Positions 8,797 through 16,564 are shown, numbered from the stretch's first letter. The stretch is 20,669 nt of DNA from an uncultured Pseudomonadota bacterium (GCA_903904275.1 CAIVBX010000167.1:1-20669); one strand, 5' to 3'. Numbers and translations: made by a program. The notes: generated from the letters alone by a model not told the origin.

Positions 8797-10370
8797 GCCA
8801 GAAAGAATTTTTACAACAACTGGATGAAGCTGAAATTTTTGTGAAGTCTGAACAAATTTTGCCCAGTGTGGAATTGTGGCAAATAGACGATAAACATTGG
8901 CAACGTTTCGCCGAATTAGCAGCTGAAAACAAAATGCGTTGGGCGGCAGGTTGGGCAGAACAAAATGGCGAGCAATTTTACGTTCATGCGTGTTTTGAAA
9001 AAGCGGGGGATTACATTTTATTACGCGCCACAATTAACGAATCGAAGCCTGAAATTTTGTCACAAGCCACTGTTTATGCGGCGGCAAATCGTTCTGAACG
9101 CCACACGCACGATATGTTTGGGATTGATTTTCTAAATCATCCTGACCCACGTTGCTGGATGCGTCATAAAGCATGGGGCAAACGCGATTATCCGTTGCGT
9201 CATAATTTCCCTGTTCAAGGAACGCCCGCAGACATTACACCGCCTGACACGGATTATCACTTTGTTCAATCACACGGTGTAGGCGTTTATGAAATTCCTG
9301 TTGGACCTGTTCATGCGGGAATTATTGAACCTGGACATTTTCGTTTTCAAGCGGTGGGCGAGTTGATTTTAAATTTGGAAGAACGGTTAGGCTATGTTCA
9401 CAAAGGCACTGAAAAAATCGCCGAAGGGCGCACGCCAGAAGGTTTGGCAAAATTAGCGGCGCGTGTTTCAGGTGATACTTGTGTTTCACACGCTTGGGCG
9501 GCTTGCATGGCAATGGAACAAGCCGCAGGCATTGAAATTCCTAAACGGGCAGCGTTGATTCGTGGCATTTTTGCTGAACGTGAACGGATTGTTAATCATC
9601 TCGGCGACATTGGCGCAATTTGTAATGACGTGGCGTTCACGTTTGCGTTTATGCAGTTTATGCGTTTGAAGGAACTTTGGTGTCGTTCGAATTATGAACT
9701 TTTCGGACACCGTTTTTTGATGGATAAAATTATTCCTGGTGGCGTAGCGGATGATATTACAGATGCGTCGAGTAAATTTTTACACACAGAAATTGAAGAG
9801 CTTCGGATTGCATTAAACGATTTAATTCCTGCTCTGGATTTAAATTCATCACTCGAAGACAGACTTTATACCGCTGGTTATTTATCGCCAGAAACAGCAG
9901 CGCATTTCGGAACATTAGGTTTTGTCGGACGAGCAAGTGGACAAGATTTTGATGTACGTCGTGATGCGACTTACGCACCTTATGATTCGGTGAAAGTTAA
10001 AGTTGCACTTGAAAATCAAGGCGACATTGCGTCACGTTTTTGGGTTCGTTACAAAGAAATTAATACCTCATTGAAACTTATTGAACAATTTGTTGAGCAA
10101 CTCGCGCAATTGCCTGAAGGTGATTTGATGACTGAATGGCAAACGCCAAAATCTGGCAGTTATGGTTTAGGAATTGTTGACGGTTGGCGGGGCGAAATTA
10201 TTTCGTATGTTCGCTTTGCTGAAAACAACACGATTGCCCGTTTTTATCCGCGTGACCCCAGTCAATTAAATTGGGAAGCTCTCGAAAAAGCGGTGCTTAA
10301 CAATATCGTTCCCGATTTTCCTGTGTGCAATAAATCCTTCAATTGTTCTTATTCTGGCTGCGATTTATAA
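8793..10370 (+). CDS. hyfG: HyfG-like large subunit lacking [NiFe] ligands (Ehr type)
   Basis: This is a 525-residue soluble subunit facing the cytoplasm, with an N-terminal NuoC-like domain (to about 150, ending HDMFGIDFLNHPDPR...DYPLRHNF) fused to a NuoD/HycE-like domain (about 160-525, opening with EIPVGPVHAGIIEPGHFRF). In true hydrogenases two CxxC motifs hold the nickel-iron site. Here the first (RVCGIC in HycE) reads RVSGDTC, with S226 and T229 at the ligand positions. The C-terminal DPCxxC is replaced by NCSYSGCDL, where S519 and G522 align with the ligands. All four ligands are thus gone, as in energy-converting hydrogenase-related (Ehr) complexes and in complex I. Four cysteines (C230, C512, C518, C523) lie close by but out of register. 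The protein should not make or oxidise H2. A role as quinone-reactive or other redox module is inferred. Confidence 0.92.
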   Translation: MSQKEFLQQLDEAEIFVKSEQILPSVELWQIDDKHWQRFAELAAENKMRWAAGWAEQNGEQFYVHACFEKAGDYILLRATINESKPEILSQATVYAAANRSERHTHDMFGIDFLNHPDPRCWMRHKAWGKRDYPLRHNFPVQGTPADITPPDTDYHFVQSHGVGVYEIPVGPVHAGIIEPGHFRFQAVGELILNLEERLGYVHKGTEKIAEGRTPEGLAKLAARVSGDTCVSHAWAACMAMEQAAGIEIPKRAALIRGIFAERERIVNHLGDIGAICNDVAFTFAFMQFMRLKELWCRSNYELFGHRFLMDKIIPGGVADDITDASSKFLHTEIEELRIALNDLIPALDLNSSLEDRLYTAGYLSPETAAHFGTLGFVGRASGQDFDVRRDATYAPYDSVKVKVALENQGDIASRFWVRYKEINTSLKLIEQFVEQLAQLPEGDLMTEWQTPKSGSYGLGIVDGWRGEIISYVRFAENNTIARFYPRDPSQLNWEALEKAVLNNIVPDFPVCNKSFNCSYSGCDL

Positions 10371-10379
10371 GAGGCGACG

Positions 10380-10892
10380 ATGTTAAATTTATTTAAAAAA
10401 ATTTTTACCACAGGTGTGGTCACTGAAAATTATAAAACGCCTTATGACCAAGAACTTGAAACGCTTGGCATTGAAATCAAGCGGCATATTGACCAAAAAT
10501 TTACAGGCAGTTTAGCTATTCGTGCTGTGGATGCGGGTTCGTGTAACGGTTGCGAACTCGAAATCCACGCGCTGAATAATCCATTTTATGACGTTGAAAG
10601 ATTTGGAATTCACTTTGTCGCTTCACCACGTCATGCCGATATTTTATTAGTCACGGGCGTGGTTTCGCGTCACATGCAAACCGCGTTGTTACGAACTTAC
10701 GATGCAACACCAAATCCAAAATGGGTGATTGCAATGGGGGATTGTGCCAGTTGTGGCGGTGAATTTGGTGTGTCTTATGCAAGTTGCGGCGCAGTGAGTA
10801 ATGTAATTCCTGTTGATATGACGATTGCAGGTTGTCCACCTTCGCCTTTGGTTTTATTGAAAAGTTTATTGGCTTTAATAGAAAAAAAATGA
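10380..10892 (+). CDS. hyfI: HyfI-like iron-sulfur small subunit (NuoB family)
   Basis: This 170-residue protein is homologous to the small subunit of group 4 hydrogenases and NuoB. It carries the ligands of one 4Fe-4S cluster, equivalent to N2 of complex I: C55 and C58 in SCNGCE, C122 in GDCASCGG and C152 in GCPPSP. The spaced CxxC at 55-58 is the hydrogenase form, not the tandem Cys pair of complex I. C125 and C136 are extra. GAGG at 10371-10374 lies 5 bases before the ATG, and the stop overlaps the next gene's start as ATGA. Keeping the cluster while the nickel site is lost means the complex can still pass electrons. No gene for a HyfH-like ferredoxin subunit accompanies it, so the electron donor is unknown. 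Confidence 0.92.
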   Translation: MLNLFKKIFTTGVVTENYKTPYDQELETLGIEIKRHIDQKFTGSLAIRAVDAGSCNGCELEIHALNNPFYDVERFGIHFVASPRHADILLVTGVVSRHMQTALLRTYDATPNPKWVIAMGDCASCGGEFGVSYASCGAVSNVIPVDMTIAGCPPSPLVLLKSLLALIEKK

Positions 10893-11602
10893 AAACACAA
10901 ATGAAAATTCTTGCACTTGTTGCAGTAGTTCTAAGTTTTACAAACGCATCAACAGCAATTGCTGATGACGATGTCATTCAAGATTCTGGGAGCTGGTTAC
11001 AAGTTGTTGCCGAAGGAAATCTAAAAGCTATCGACCCTAGTTTAGAAAAAACACGGCTTTGGGTAGAAGGGCAATCACGTTTTAATAATGATTTTGACCA
11101 TTGGTATCAAGGCATGGTGCGTACAGCAGTAGGTTATTCACTTAGTGACCGCGCCACAATTTGGGCTGGTTATACTTGGTTGCCAACACAAAATATCGGC
11201 AAACAATTTGTATCACAACAAGATGTTTGGCCAGCCTTCCGTTATGTTTTACCGACGGAGATGGGAACATTTATGTTTAGAACCATGATTGAAAGCAACT
11301 TTCTCGGTGGAAATGAAGTGCGTGTCCGTCCTCGCCAAATGGTTAAATTTACACACCCGTTAGAGTTTGAACCTCGTTTGAGTTTGGTCATGTGGGACGA
11401 GGCTTTCGTTCGGACGAACACAACACAATATGGTGGTAAATCAGGTTTCGACCAAAATCGTGCTTTTGCGGGTTTAGGTTGGACGTTCAATTCAAGTATT
11501 CGTACTGAATTGGGTTATATGAATCATTATTTTGATGACACGAAACACATCGATAGCACCATGCGTCATTTAGTGATGGGTTCATTATTTTTTAGTTTTT
11601 AA
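10889..11602 (+). CDS. DUF2490-family outer-membrane beta-barrel protein
   Basis: This 237-residue exported protein has a signal peptide (basic MKTQMK start, hydrophobic core LALVAVVLSF, likely cleavage after STAIA near residue 26). The mature part is a series of alternating strands rich in aromatic residues and ends in FFSF, a terminal Phe as in outer-membrane barrels. Motifs such as W-DEAFV (WDEAFVRTN), GFDQNRAFAGLG and ELGYMNHY are those of DUF2490. ATG 10889 overlaps the hyfI stop (ATGA). A longer frame from 10832 is rejected because it would bury the signal peptide. The function of DUF2490 is unknown. Its coupling to an inner-membrane complex is unusual and suggests a linked task such as a porin-like route for the SulP substrate, which is speculation. 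Confidence 0.82.
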   Translation: MKTQMKILALVAVVLSFTNASTAIADDDVIQDSGSWLQVVAEGNLKAIDPSLEKTRLWVEGQSRFNNDFDHWYQGMVRTAVGYSLSDRATIWAGYTWLPTQNIGKQFVSQQDVWPAFRYVLPTEMGTFMFRTMIESNFLGGNEVRVRPRQMVKFTHPLEFEPRLSLVMWDEAFVRTNTTQYGGKSGFDQNRAFAGLGWTFNSSIRTELGYMNHYFDDTKHIDSTMRHLVMGSLFFSF

Positions 11603-11626
11603 TTCGTATTTTCTCTCGAAAACTAC

Positions 11627-12364
11627 ATGAATAAAGTCGCCGAAATCACTGCTTTCTTTTGGGTTATGAAAATTTGTGCAACGACATTGGGTGAAACGGC
11701 GGGCGATTTGTTGTCAATGACAATGAATGTGGGTTACGCCGTTAGTTCGATGATTCTGTTTGGTTTCTTTTTAGGAACGCTGGCATTACAACTTCTTTCA
11801 AAACGTTTTCATCCTGTTATTTATTGGTCAGTAATTCTCACGACCAGCACCGCTGGCACAACGATGTCTGATTATATGGATAGAACGTTGGGATTAGGTT
11901 ATGCAACGGGTTCATTGATTTTGATAACGTGCTTGTTGATTGTTTTAGCTATCTGGCATTTCAGTGAAAAAACACTTTCTGTTAGCAATATTAAAACGGT
12001 CAAAGTTGAGCTGTTTTATTGGGTTGCAATTTTATTTTCCAACACATTAGGCACGGCTTTGGGCGATTTTTTAGCGGATGATTCTGGTTTGGGATTTTTA
12101 GGAAGTGCCACACTAATTGGTGGAATTATTTCACTCATTACATTGGCTTCATACATTACTCAGTTAAATCGGGTGATGTTGTTTTGGATAGCTTTTGTTT
12201 TAACACGACCATTTGGCGCAACGTTTGGGGATTTACTCACAAAACCTTTGGAAAAAGGTGGTCTTGGATTTGGAACAATTGGTTCATCCATCATTCTCAC
12301 TTTTATCCTTGTTGCTTGTGTCATTCATGTCAGCCTCGCAGATAAAACTACTTACAAAAATTAA
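11627..12364 (+). CDS. Four-repeat integral membrane protein (COG4705-like)
   Basis: This is a 245-residue polytopic membrane protein, probably eight helices, without a known function. It contains four copies of a short module, centred on G22, G77, G142 and G197: a G-T/E-x-x-G/S-D core (e.g. LGETAGDLL, AGTTMSDYM, LGTALGDFL, FGATFGDLL), followed by a loop ending in GLGY/GLGF and a glycine- and serine-rich helix start. Spacing of 55, 65 and 55 residues suggests a duplicated pair. The four acidic residues in like positions could line a shared pore or bind a cation. It resembles the uncharacterised membrane proteins grouped as COG4705. It starts 24 bases after the DUF2490 gene without a strong ribosome site. 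Transport function is a guess from the architecture. Confidence 0.8.
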   Translation: MNKVAEITAFFWVMKICATTLGETAGDLLSMTMNVGYAVSSMILFGFFLGTLALQLLSKRFHPVIYWSVILTTSTAGTTMSDYMDRTLGLGYATGSLILITCLLIVLAIWHFSEKTLSVSNIKTVKVELFYWVAILFSNTLGTALGDFLADDSGLGFLGSATLIGGIISLITLASYITQLNRVMLFWIAFVLTRPFGATFGDLLTKPLEKGGLGFGTIGSSIILTFILVACVIHVSLADKTTYKN

Positions 12365-12382
12365 ACGGAGTTTTTATTACAC

Positions 12383-13312
12383 ATGATTAAATTCAGCACA
12401 TTAAAGCTGTTCCACAAATTGGCAACTGGCAATTTTTCGAAACAACCCGATTTTCATGAATTTAAAAATAGGTTCAAGTTTCTAACAAGAGGATTAGCAA
12501 CACTGCCTTACACATTGCAATGGCTTGAATTTTTGAATGAAACGGAAGCGTATCGCGATTTTCTTTGTATGAATCCTAGAATTTCTACTAAGTTGCATCG
12601 CCCTTATATTTTCAGTTCAAATTCATTAAAAAATCAGCTTTCAATTTTGAAGTTTCATCACACATTGCAGAAAAATGTTTTTTCACAGGAATTGCAGCGC
12701 ACATTATTAGCATGTCAATCATTAACATTAGCCAATTTGACAGGCAAAAATTCAGAAGAATATCGAATCACGCTTTCTCAAAATTTGATATTTGAAAAAG
12801 AAGGCGAATTACTTTTAAGGTTATATTTTAAAGATAAAGTGTTATTTGTAATTAGCTTTAGTTTTTATCAAACAAAAGAAGAAAAATTAGCTTTGGTTGT
12901 AGGTGGAATACAAGGCGGTTTAAAAGGCGATGACTATACATTTTTTAAAGAGGCAACTAAATCTTGTTATGGCTTATTTCCAAAAAAGTTAGCCATGGAG
13001 GCTATTATGGAATTGGGTCGCCAATTAGGTATTAACACGCTACATTTGATTAGCAACGATGGACATATTTATAAACATTGGCGTTACACGAAAAAGAAGA
13101 TTTTGGTGGATTATGATATTTTTTGGAAGGAATTAGGTGCGACAAAAATTGATAAACAACTTTATGAATTGTTGTATCCAATTTATCACAAACCGTTAGA
13201 AGAAATAGAAAGTAAGAAACGTTCGGAATATAAAAAACGCCAGCTTTTGCTTGAAGAGTTGGAAAACCAAATAAGCACTTTTTTTGTAACAAATGTTAAA
13301 AAAGCGAACTAA
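12383..13312 (+). CDS. DUF535 (VirK/YbjX family) protein
   Basis: A 309-residue protein of the DUF535 family, which includes VirK and YbjX of enterobacteria. Family features are the N-terminal KLHRPYIFSS segment (about 87-96), the strand LLLRLYF-x-VLFVISFSF, the GGIQGG turn (about 174-179), YGLFPKKLAMEAIMELG, then LHLISNDGHIY and VDYDIFWKELGA. No signal peptide or membrane helix is evident. The C-terminal 30 residues are a charged, probably coiled helix. VirK and YbjX have been linked to envelope stress and to resistance to antimicrobial peptides, but no reaction is known. It lies 18 bases after its neighbour, with GGAG rather far (12 bases) from the ATG. Place in this operon is the only functional hint. 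Confidence 0.85.
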   Translation: MIKFSTLKLFHKLATGNFSKQPDFHEFKNRFKFLTRGLATLPYTLQWLEFLNETEAYRDFLCMNPRISTKLHRPYIFSSNSLKNQLSILKFHHTLQKNVFSQELQRTLLACQSLTLANLTGKNSEEYRITLSQNLIFEKEGELLLRLYFKDKVLFVISFSFYQTKEEKLALVVGGIQGGLKGDDYTFFKEATKSCYGLFPKKLAMEAIMELGRQLGINTLHLISNDGHIYKHWRYTKKKILVDYDIFWKELGATKIDKQLYELLYPIYHKPLEEIESKKRSEYKKRQLLLEELENQISTFFVTNVKKAN

Positions 13313-13637
13313 AAAATTTGCTTCTGTTTCGTTGAAAAATAATTTTAACGACGATCTCACACATCACATTTTGCCAAATTCGGCAACGATGGTGGGCGTT
13401 TGTATTATGGTTATCAGCATTGTTAAAGGGATGCCAAATGATGCCGTAAATTATTTTATCGACAAAGCACTCGCTATTGATTGCGTCCTTTTTATGGTGA
13501 GTGCATTGTTTTCGTTTTTATCAATTCGTTTGGAAAAATCGACATTGGGTTTAGAACGTTGGGCAGAAGTCATTTTTATTTTTGGTTTGGTTTCGATGAC
13601 GATTATTGCCGTTATTTTTTCATTTGAGATTGTGTAA
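13293..13637 (+). CDS. Small three-helix membrane protein of unknown function
   Basis: This is a 114-residue protein with a basic N-terminus (KKRTKKF) and three likely membrane helices at about 30-47, 60-80 and 88-112. I do not recognise a family. The start at 13293 overlaps the end of the DUF535 gene by 20 bases and has no obvious ribosome site. A later start (ATG 13389, residue 33) is possible but would cut into the first helix. The stop TAA is followed immediately by the ATG of the histidine kinase, with no intervening base. That tight junction suggests co-translation with the kinase and perhaps a role as its membrane partner, which is an inference. Confidence 0.65.
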   Translation: MLKKRTKKFASVSLKNNFNDDLTHHILPNSATMVGVCIMVISIVKGMPNDAVNYFIDKALAIDCVLFMVSALFSFLSIRLEKSTLGLERWAEVIFIFGLVSMTIIAVIFSFEIV

Positions 13638-15074
13638 ATGAACCCCATTTTTTATCGTCTTGCAAAATTACGCGGACTGGCTTTTTTAGGTTTATTACTA
13701 CTTGCGCTTGGCATTTTAGGCGGCATGATTTGGCGCACACATCATCATTTTGATACTGCGATTTCGTATGTTAATTATTCACATCGAATTCAAAATGTAT
13801 CAATCGATTTTCAACAAGCTGTGATTGCGCGACTTTCTGATAAAACTGAAAATCCTTCGCCTCAATTATTAAATACGTTACTTTCTGAAATTGACGCTTT
13901 AATGGTGGATAGAAATTATTTTTCAGAAGGAACGCGCGACCATTTAGAAACCGTGCGAAATCTGCTTTCACAAAGTCAATATCTTGATAAAAACGTACAA
14001 CAAGAAAATTTGATTTTGGTATTGAAATCGATGAGTGAAATTTTGAACAATGAAACCGTTCAACGTGAACAAATGCTTGAAGACATTAACATCGATACCG
14101 AATCTGAGTTATATGTCGCGCTGTTGATGTTTGGAACGATTTTTATTGGTGCGAGTTTATTTTTAAAACGTCGCATTTTGCATCCGTTGAATGATTTACG
14201 GCAGTTGCTTGAACGTATTACCGATGAAAATTACACGCCAATCACCACAAAACATATTGATTCCTTACTTTTTCCTGTTTTTCACAGTTATAACGAATTA
14301 GTTAAACACCTCGGTGAACTCGAAGAAACGAAACGGGAATATGCTCAATCATTGCAACGTGAAGTGCGTTTAGCAACCCAAGCCTTACTTGAACAGCAAC
14401 ATAGTTTAGCGCGAGCGGAACGGCTTGCGGCGGTGGGCGAAGTGTCTGCTGAATTAGCGCATGAAATTCGGAATCCTCTGGCAGGCATTCAAATGGCATT
14501 TGCGAATTTGCGCCGTGAAATTGAAAATGAAGAACAATGTGAACGTTTAGCGTTAATTGAAAGTGAATTAAAACGGTTGGCGCGATTACTGAACGAAATG
14601 TTAGGTGCAAGCAAACACACGCCTGAAATAGCGAGCGAATTTGATTTAACGGTTTTAATTTCAGATTTTATTTCACTCGTTCGTTATCAAATTCCCGAAA
14701 ATATCGACTTAAATTTTGTATTGCCTGAAACATTACCTGTGCATTTGCCAGAAAGTGGTTTGCGGCAAGCCTTGCTCAATTTAGTTTTGAATTCCGCGCA
14801 AGCCTTAGATGGTAAAACAGGCGAAATTCATATTTCCGCGCAAAAAACAGAAGATAGCTTACAAATTCAAGTGCGTGATGATGGACAGGGTTTCGCGCAA
14901 GAATGGTTGGCTTACGGTATTCGCCCATTTCGCACGAGCCGCGAAAATGGCACAGGTTTAGGGCTGTCAATGGTGCAACGATTTGTGAAAGATAATCAAG
15001 GCGTTTTAACATTAAGTAACAATCATGGTGCAACAGTTAGCATCATGTTTCCAAATTTGAAGGATAAAAAATGA
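13638..15074 (+). CDS. Membrane sensor histidine kinase (NtrB/ZraS-like)
   Basis: A 478-residue two-component sensor. Helices at about 12-32 and 155-175 bracket a periplasmic domain of roughly 120 residues, largely helical and of no recognised sensor type. A HAMP-like linker (RRILHPLNDLRQLLERI) and a coiled segment follow. The dimerisation-phosphoacceptor box is ELAHEIRNPLAG with H275. The ATP-binding domain shows the N box (ALLNLVLNSAQAL), G1 (VRDDGQGF) and G2 (GTGLGLSMV). The stop overlaps the start of the response regulator (ATGA), so this is its cognate kinase. It sits at the end of the sulP-hyf gene run and so may sense a periplasmic or membrane signal related to that system. The ligand is unknown. 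Confidence 0.93.
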   Translation: MNPIFYRLAKLRGLAFLGLLLLALGILGGMIWRTHHHFDTAISYVNYSHRIQNVSIDFQQAVIARLSDKTENPSPQLLNTLLSEIDALMVDRNYFSEGTRDHLETVRNLLSQSQYLDKNVQQENLILVLKSMSEILNNETVQREQMLEDINIDTESELYVALLMFGTIFIGASLFLKRRILHPLNDLRQLLERITDENYTPITTKHIDSLLFPVFHSYNELVKHLGELEETKREYAQSLQREVRLATQALLEQQHSLARAERLAAVGEVSAELAHEIRNPLAGIQMAFANLRREIENEEQCERLALIESELKRLARLLNEMLGASKHTPEIASEFDLTVLISDFISLVRYQIPENIDLNFVLPETLPVHLPESGLRQALLNLVLNSAQALDGKTGEIHISAQKTEDSLQIQVRDDGQGFAQEWLAYGIRPFRTSRENGTGLGLSMVQRFVKDNQGVLTLSNNHGATVSIMFPNLKDKK

Positions 15075-16447
15075 TTCAAACCTTGTTAATAATTGAAGAT
15101 GAAAAACTGCTTGGTTCAGAATTATCTCGCCATTACAAGCAACTTGGTTGGGAAGTTGTTGTTGTCCCGACGTTGAAAGAAGCACGCGAACAGTTAATTT
15201 CAAAAACGGTTGAACCATTGTTAATTTTATCGGATATGAATTTATCTGATGGCAACGCACTCGATTTTATGGAATCGATGAAAAATTATGTCAGTGGCAC
15301 AGAATGGTTATTTTTAACAGGTTTTGGCAACGTGCCTGATTCTGTTCGGGCATTGCGTTTAGGAGCTTATGATTTCTTAGAAAAACCGTGTGATTTAGAC
15401 CGTTTGGATTTAGTCATTGCCAGCGCATCACGCAGCGCAGTAATGTCACGGCGTGTGATTGAACAATCTTTACAAGGTCATCGTCGTTATTCACCCGATG
15501 CGTTTGTCGGTCACAGTGAAAAAGCACAAGCGGTTCGACAGCTTTTACATAAGCTTACACAAGTACCATTTAGCGCGTTAATCATTGGCGGCGAAACAGG
15601 CACAGGCAAAGGATTGATTGCGCGAATTTTGCATTATGGTGGGTCACGCGCTACACAACCGATGATTGAAATCAATTGCGCGGCATTACCACGCGAACTT
15701 TTAGAATCTGAGCTTTTTGGTCATGAAGCAGGCGCATTCACGAGTGCGACAGGTCGTCATCGTGGTTTGCTTGAACAAGCCGATGGAGGCACACTTTTCA
15801 TGGATGAAATTGGTGAAATGCCGCTAGATTTACAAGCTAAACTTTTAAAAATGATTGAAGATCATAAAGTGCGACGTTTAGGTGGTGAAAAAGAAATTGC
15901 CGTTGATGTCCAAATTATTGCAGCCAGTAATCGAGATTTAGAAGCAATGTCAAAAGAAGGAAATTTTCGAGCAGATTTGTATCATCGTTTAAATGTATTT
16001 CGTGTCAATTTACCGTCATTACATGAAATGGTTGAAGATTTGGACGAACTTGTGCCGTTGTTTGTTGCCGAATACAACGCAAAAGCAGGGCAACAAGTGA
16101 AACAAATTTCTGTTGATGTTTGGCAAAAATTAAAAAATCATGAATGGCGCGGCAATGTGCGTGAATTACGAAATGTAATTGAACGTTGCGTGTTATTTGC
16201 AGAGGGAACCGAATTTCCTGTGGAATGGTTGCAACTGGGAAATCCAGTTGAAAGAACAAGCGTTGATAATACACATATTCGTTTGCCGCTCGATGGTTCG
16301 ATGGCATTAGATGATATGGATAAATTTATTATTCAAACTGCGTTAGAACGCGCGGGCAATAATTTAGCTGCCGCTGCTCGCGACTTAGGAACAACACGCG
16401 AAACATTGCGTTATCGTGTAAGAAAGTATCAATTGTTTTCATCATAA
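15071..16447 (+). CDS. NtrC-family sigma-54-dependent response regulator
   Basis: This 458-residue transcription activator has three domains. The receiver (1-120) has phospho-acceptor D55 in ILSDMNLSDG and the conserved Lys in LEKP. The central AAA+ domain (about 145-375) has Walker A GETGTGKG (174-181), the sigma-54 contact loop GAFTSA (221-226) and Walker B GGTLFMDEIGEMP. The C-terminal Fis-type helix-turn-helix (NNLAAAARDLGTTRETLRYR) ends the protein. It is phosphorylated by the kinase encoded just upstream and should activate RpoN promoters. The only clear -24/-12 promoter seen in the window, at 1986-2000, stands ahead of the operon this gene closes, so autoregulation is likely. The contact loop is GAFTSA instead of the usual GAFTGA. 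Confidence 0.95.
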   Translation: MIQTLLIIEDEKLLGSELSRHYKQLGWEVVVVPTLKEAREQLISKTVEPLLILSDMNLSDGNALDFMESMKNYVSGTEWLFLTGFGNVPDSVRALRLGAYDFLEKPCDLDRLDLVIASASRSAVMSRRVIEQSLQGHRRYSPDAFVGHSEKAQAVRQLLHKLTQVPFSALIIGGETGTGKGLIARILHYGGSRATQPMIEINCAALPRELLESELFGHEAGAFTSATGRHRGLLEQADGGTLFMDEIGEMPLDLQAKLLKMIEDHKVRRLGGEKEIAVDVQIIAASNRDLEAMSKEGNFRADLYHRLNVFRVNLPSLHEMVEDLDELVPLFVAEYNAKAGQQVKQISVDVWQKLKNHEWRGNVRELRNVIERCVLFAEGTEFPVEWLQLGNPVERTSVDNTHIRLPLDGSMALDDMDKFIIQTALERAGNNLAAAARDLGTTRETLRYRVRKYQLFSS

Positions 16448-16507
16448 ATTTCCATATAAATGTTAAAAATAAAAATAACAGTCTTTTTGTTATGACGATA
16501 AATAATC

Positions 16508-16564
16508 AAAACCGCCGTTTTAACTTGCTAACCCTTGGCTATTCTGCTAAAAATGCGCGGTTTT
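16508..16564. repeat. Inverted repeat flanking the dksA core promoter
   Basis: AAAACCGC (16508-16515) and GCGGTTTT (16557-16564) are perfect 8-base inverted copies 41 bases apart, bracketing the predicted -35 and -10 boxes. No T-run follows, so this is not a classic terminator. It could be an operator pair or could be chance. Confidence 0.35.
16525..16553 (+). promoter_or_regulatory. Candidate sigma-70 promoter of dksA
   Basis: TTGCTA (16525-16530), a 17-base spacer ending in TGC (an extended -10), then TAAAAA (16548-16553). The sequence right after is GCGCGG, a GC-rich discriminator of the sort found at promoters repressed by ppGpp and DksA. The predicted leader is about 30 bases, and the dksA ribosome site GGAG follows at 16582-16585. 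This is by-eye prediction only. Confidence 0.42.

Noticed and set aside
10832..10888. Longer start of the DUF2490 gene within hyfI
   Set aside because: It would put 19 residues ahead of a clear signal peptide; the ATGA overlap at 10889 is the usual form here.
3697..10892. Calling the hyf-like genes hydrogenase 4 or formate hydrogenlyase
   Set aside because: HyfG lacks all four nickel ligands, and HyfA, HyfD, HyfH, HyfJ, maturation genes and formate dehydrogenase are absent from the cluster.
16475..16493. Hairpin ATAACA/TGTTAT as terminator after the response regulator
   Set aside because: Only six A-T-rich pairs, with the T-run in the loop and none after the stem; too weak to call.
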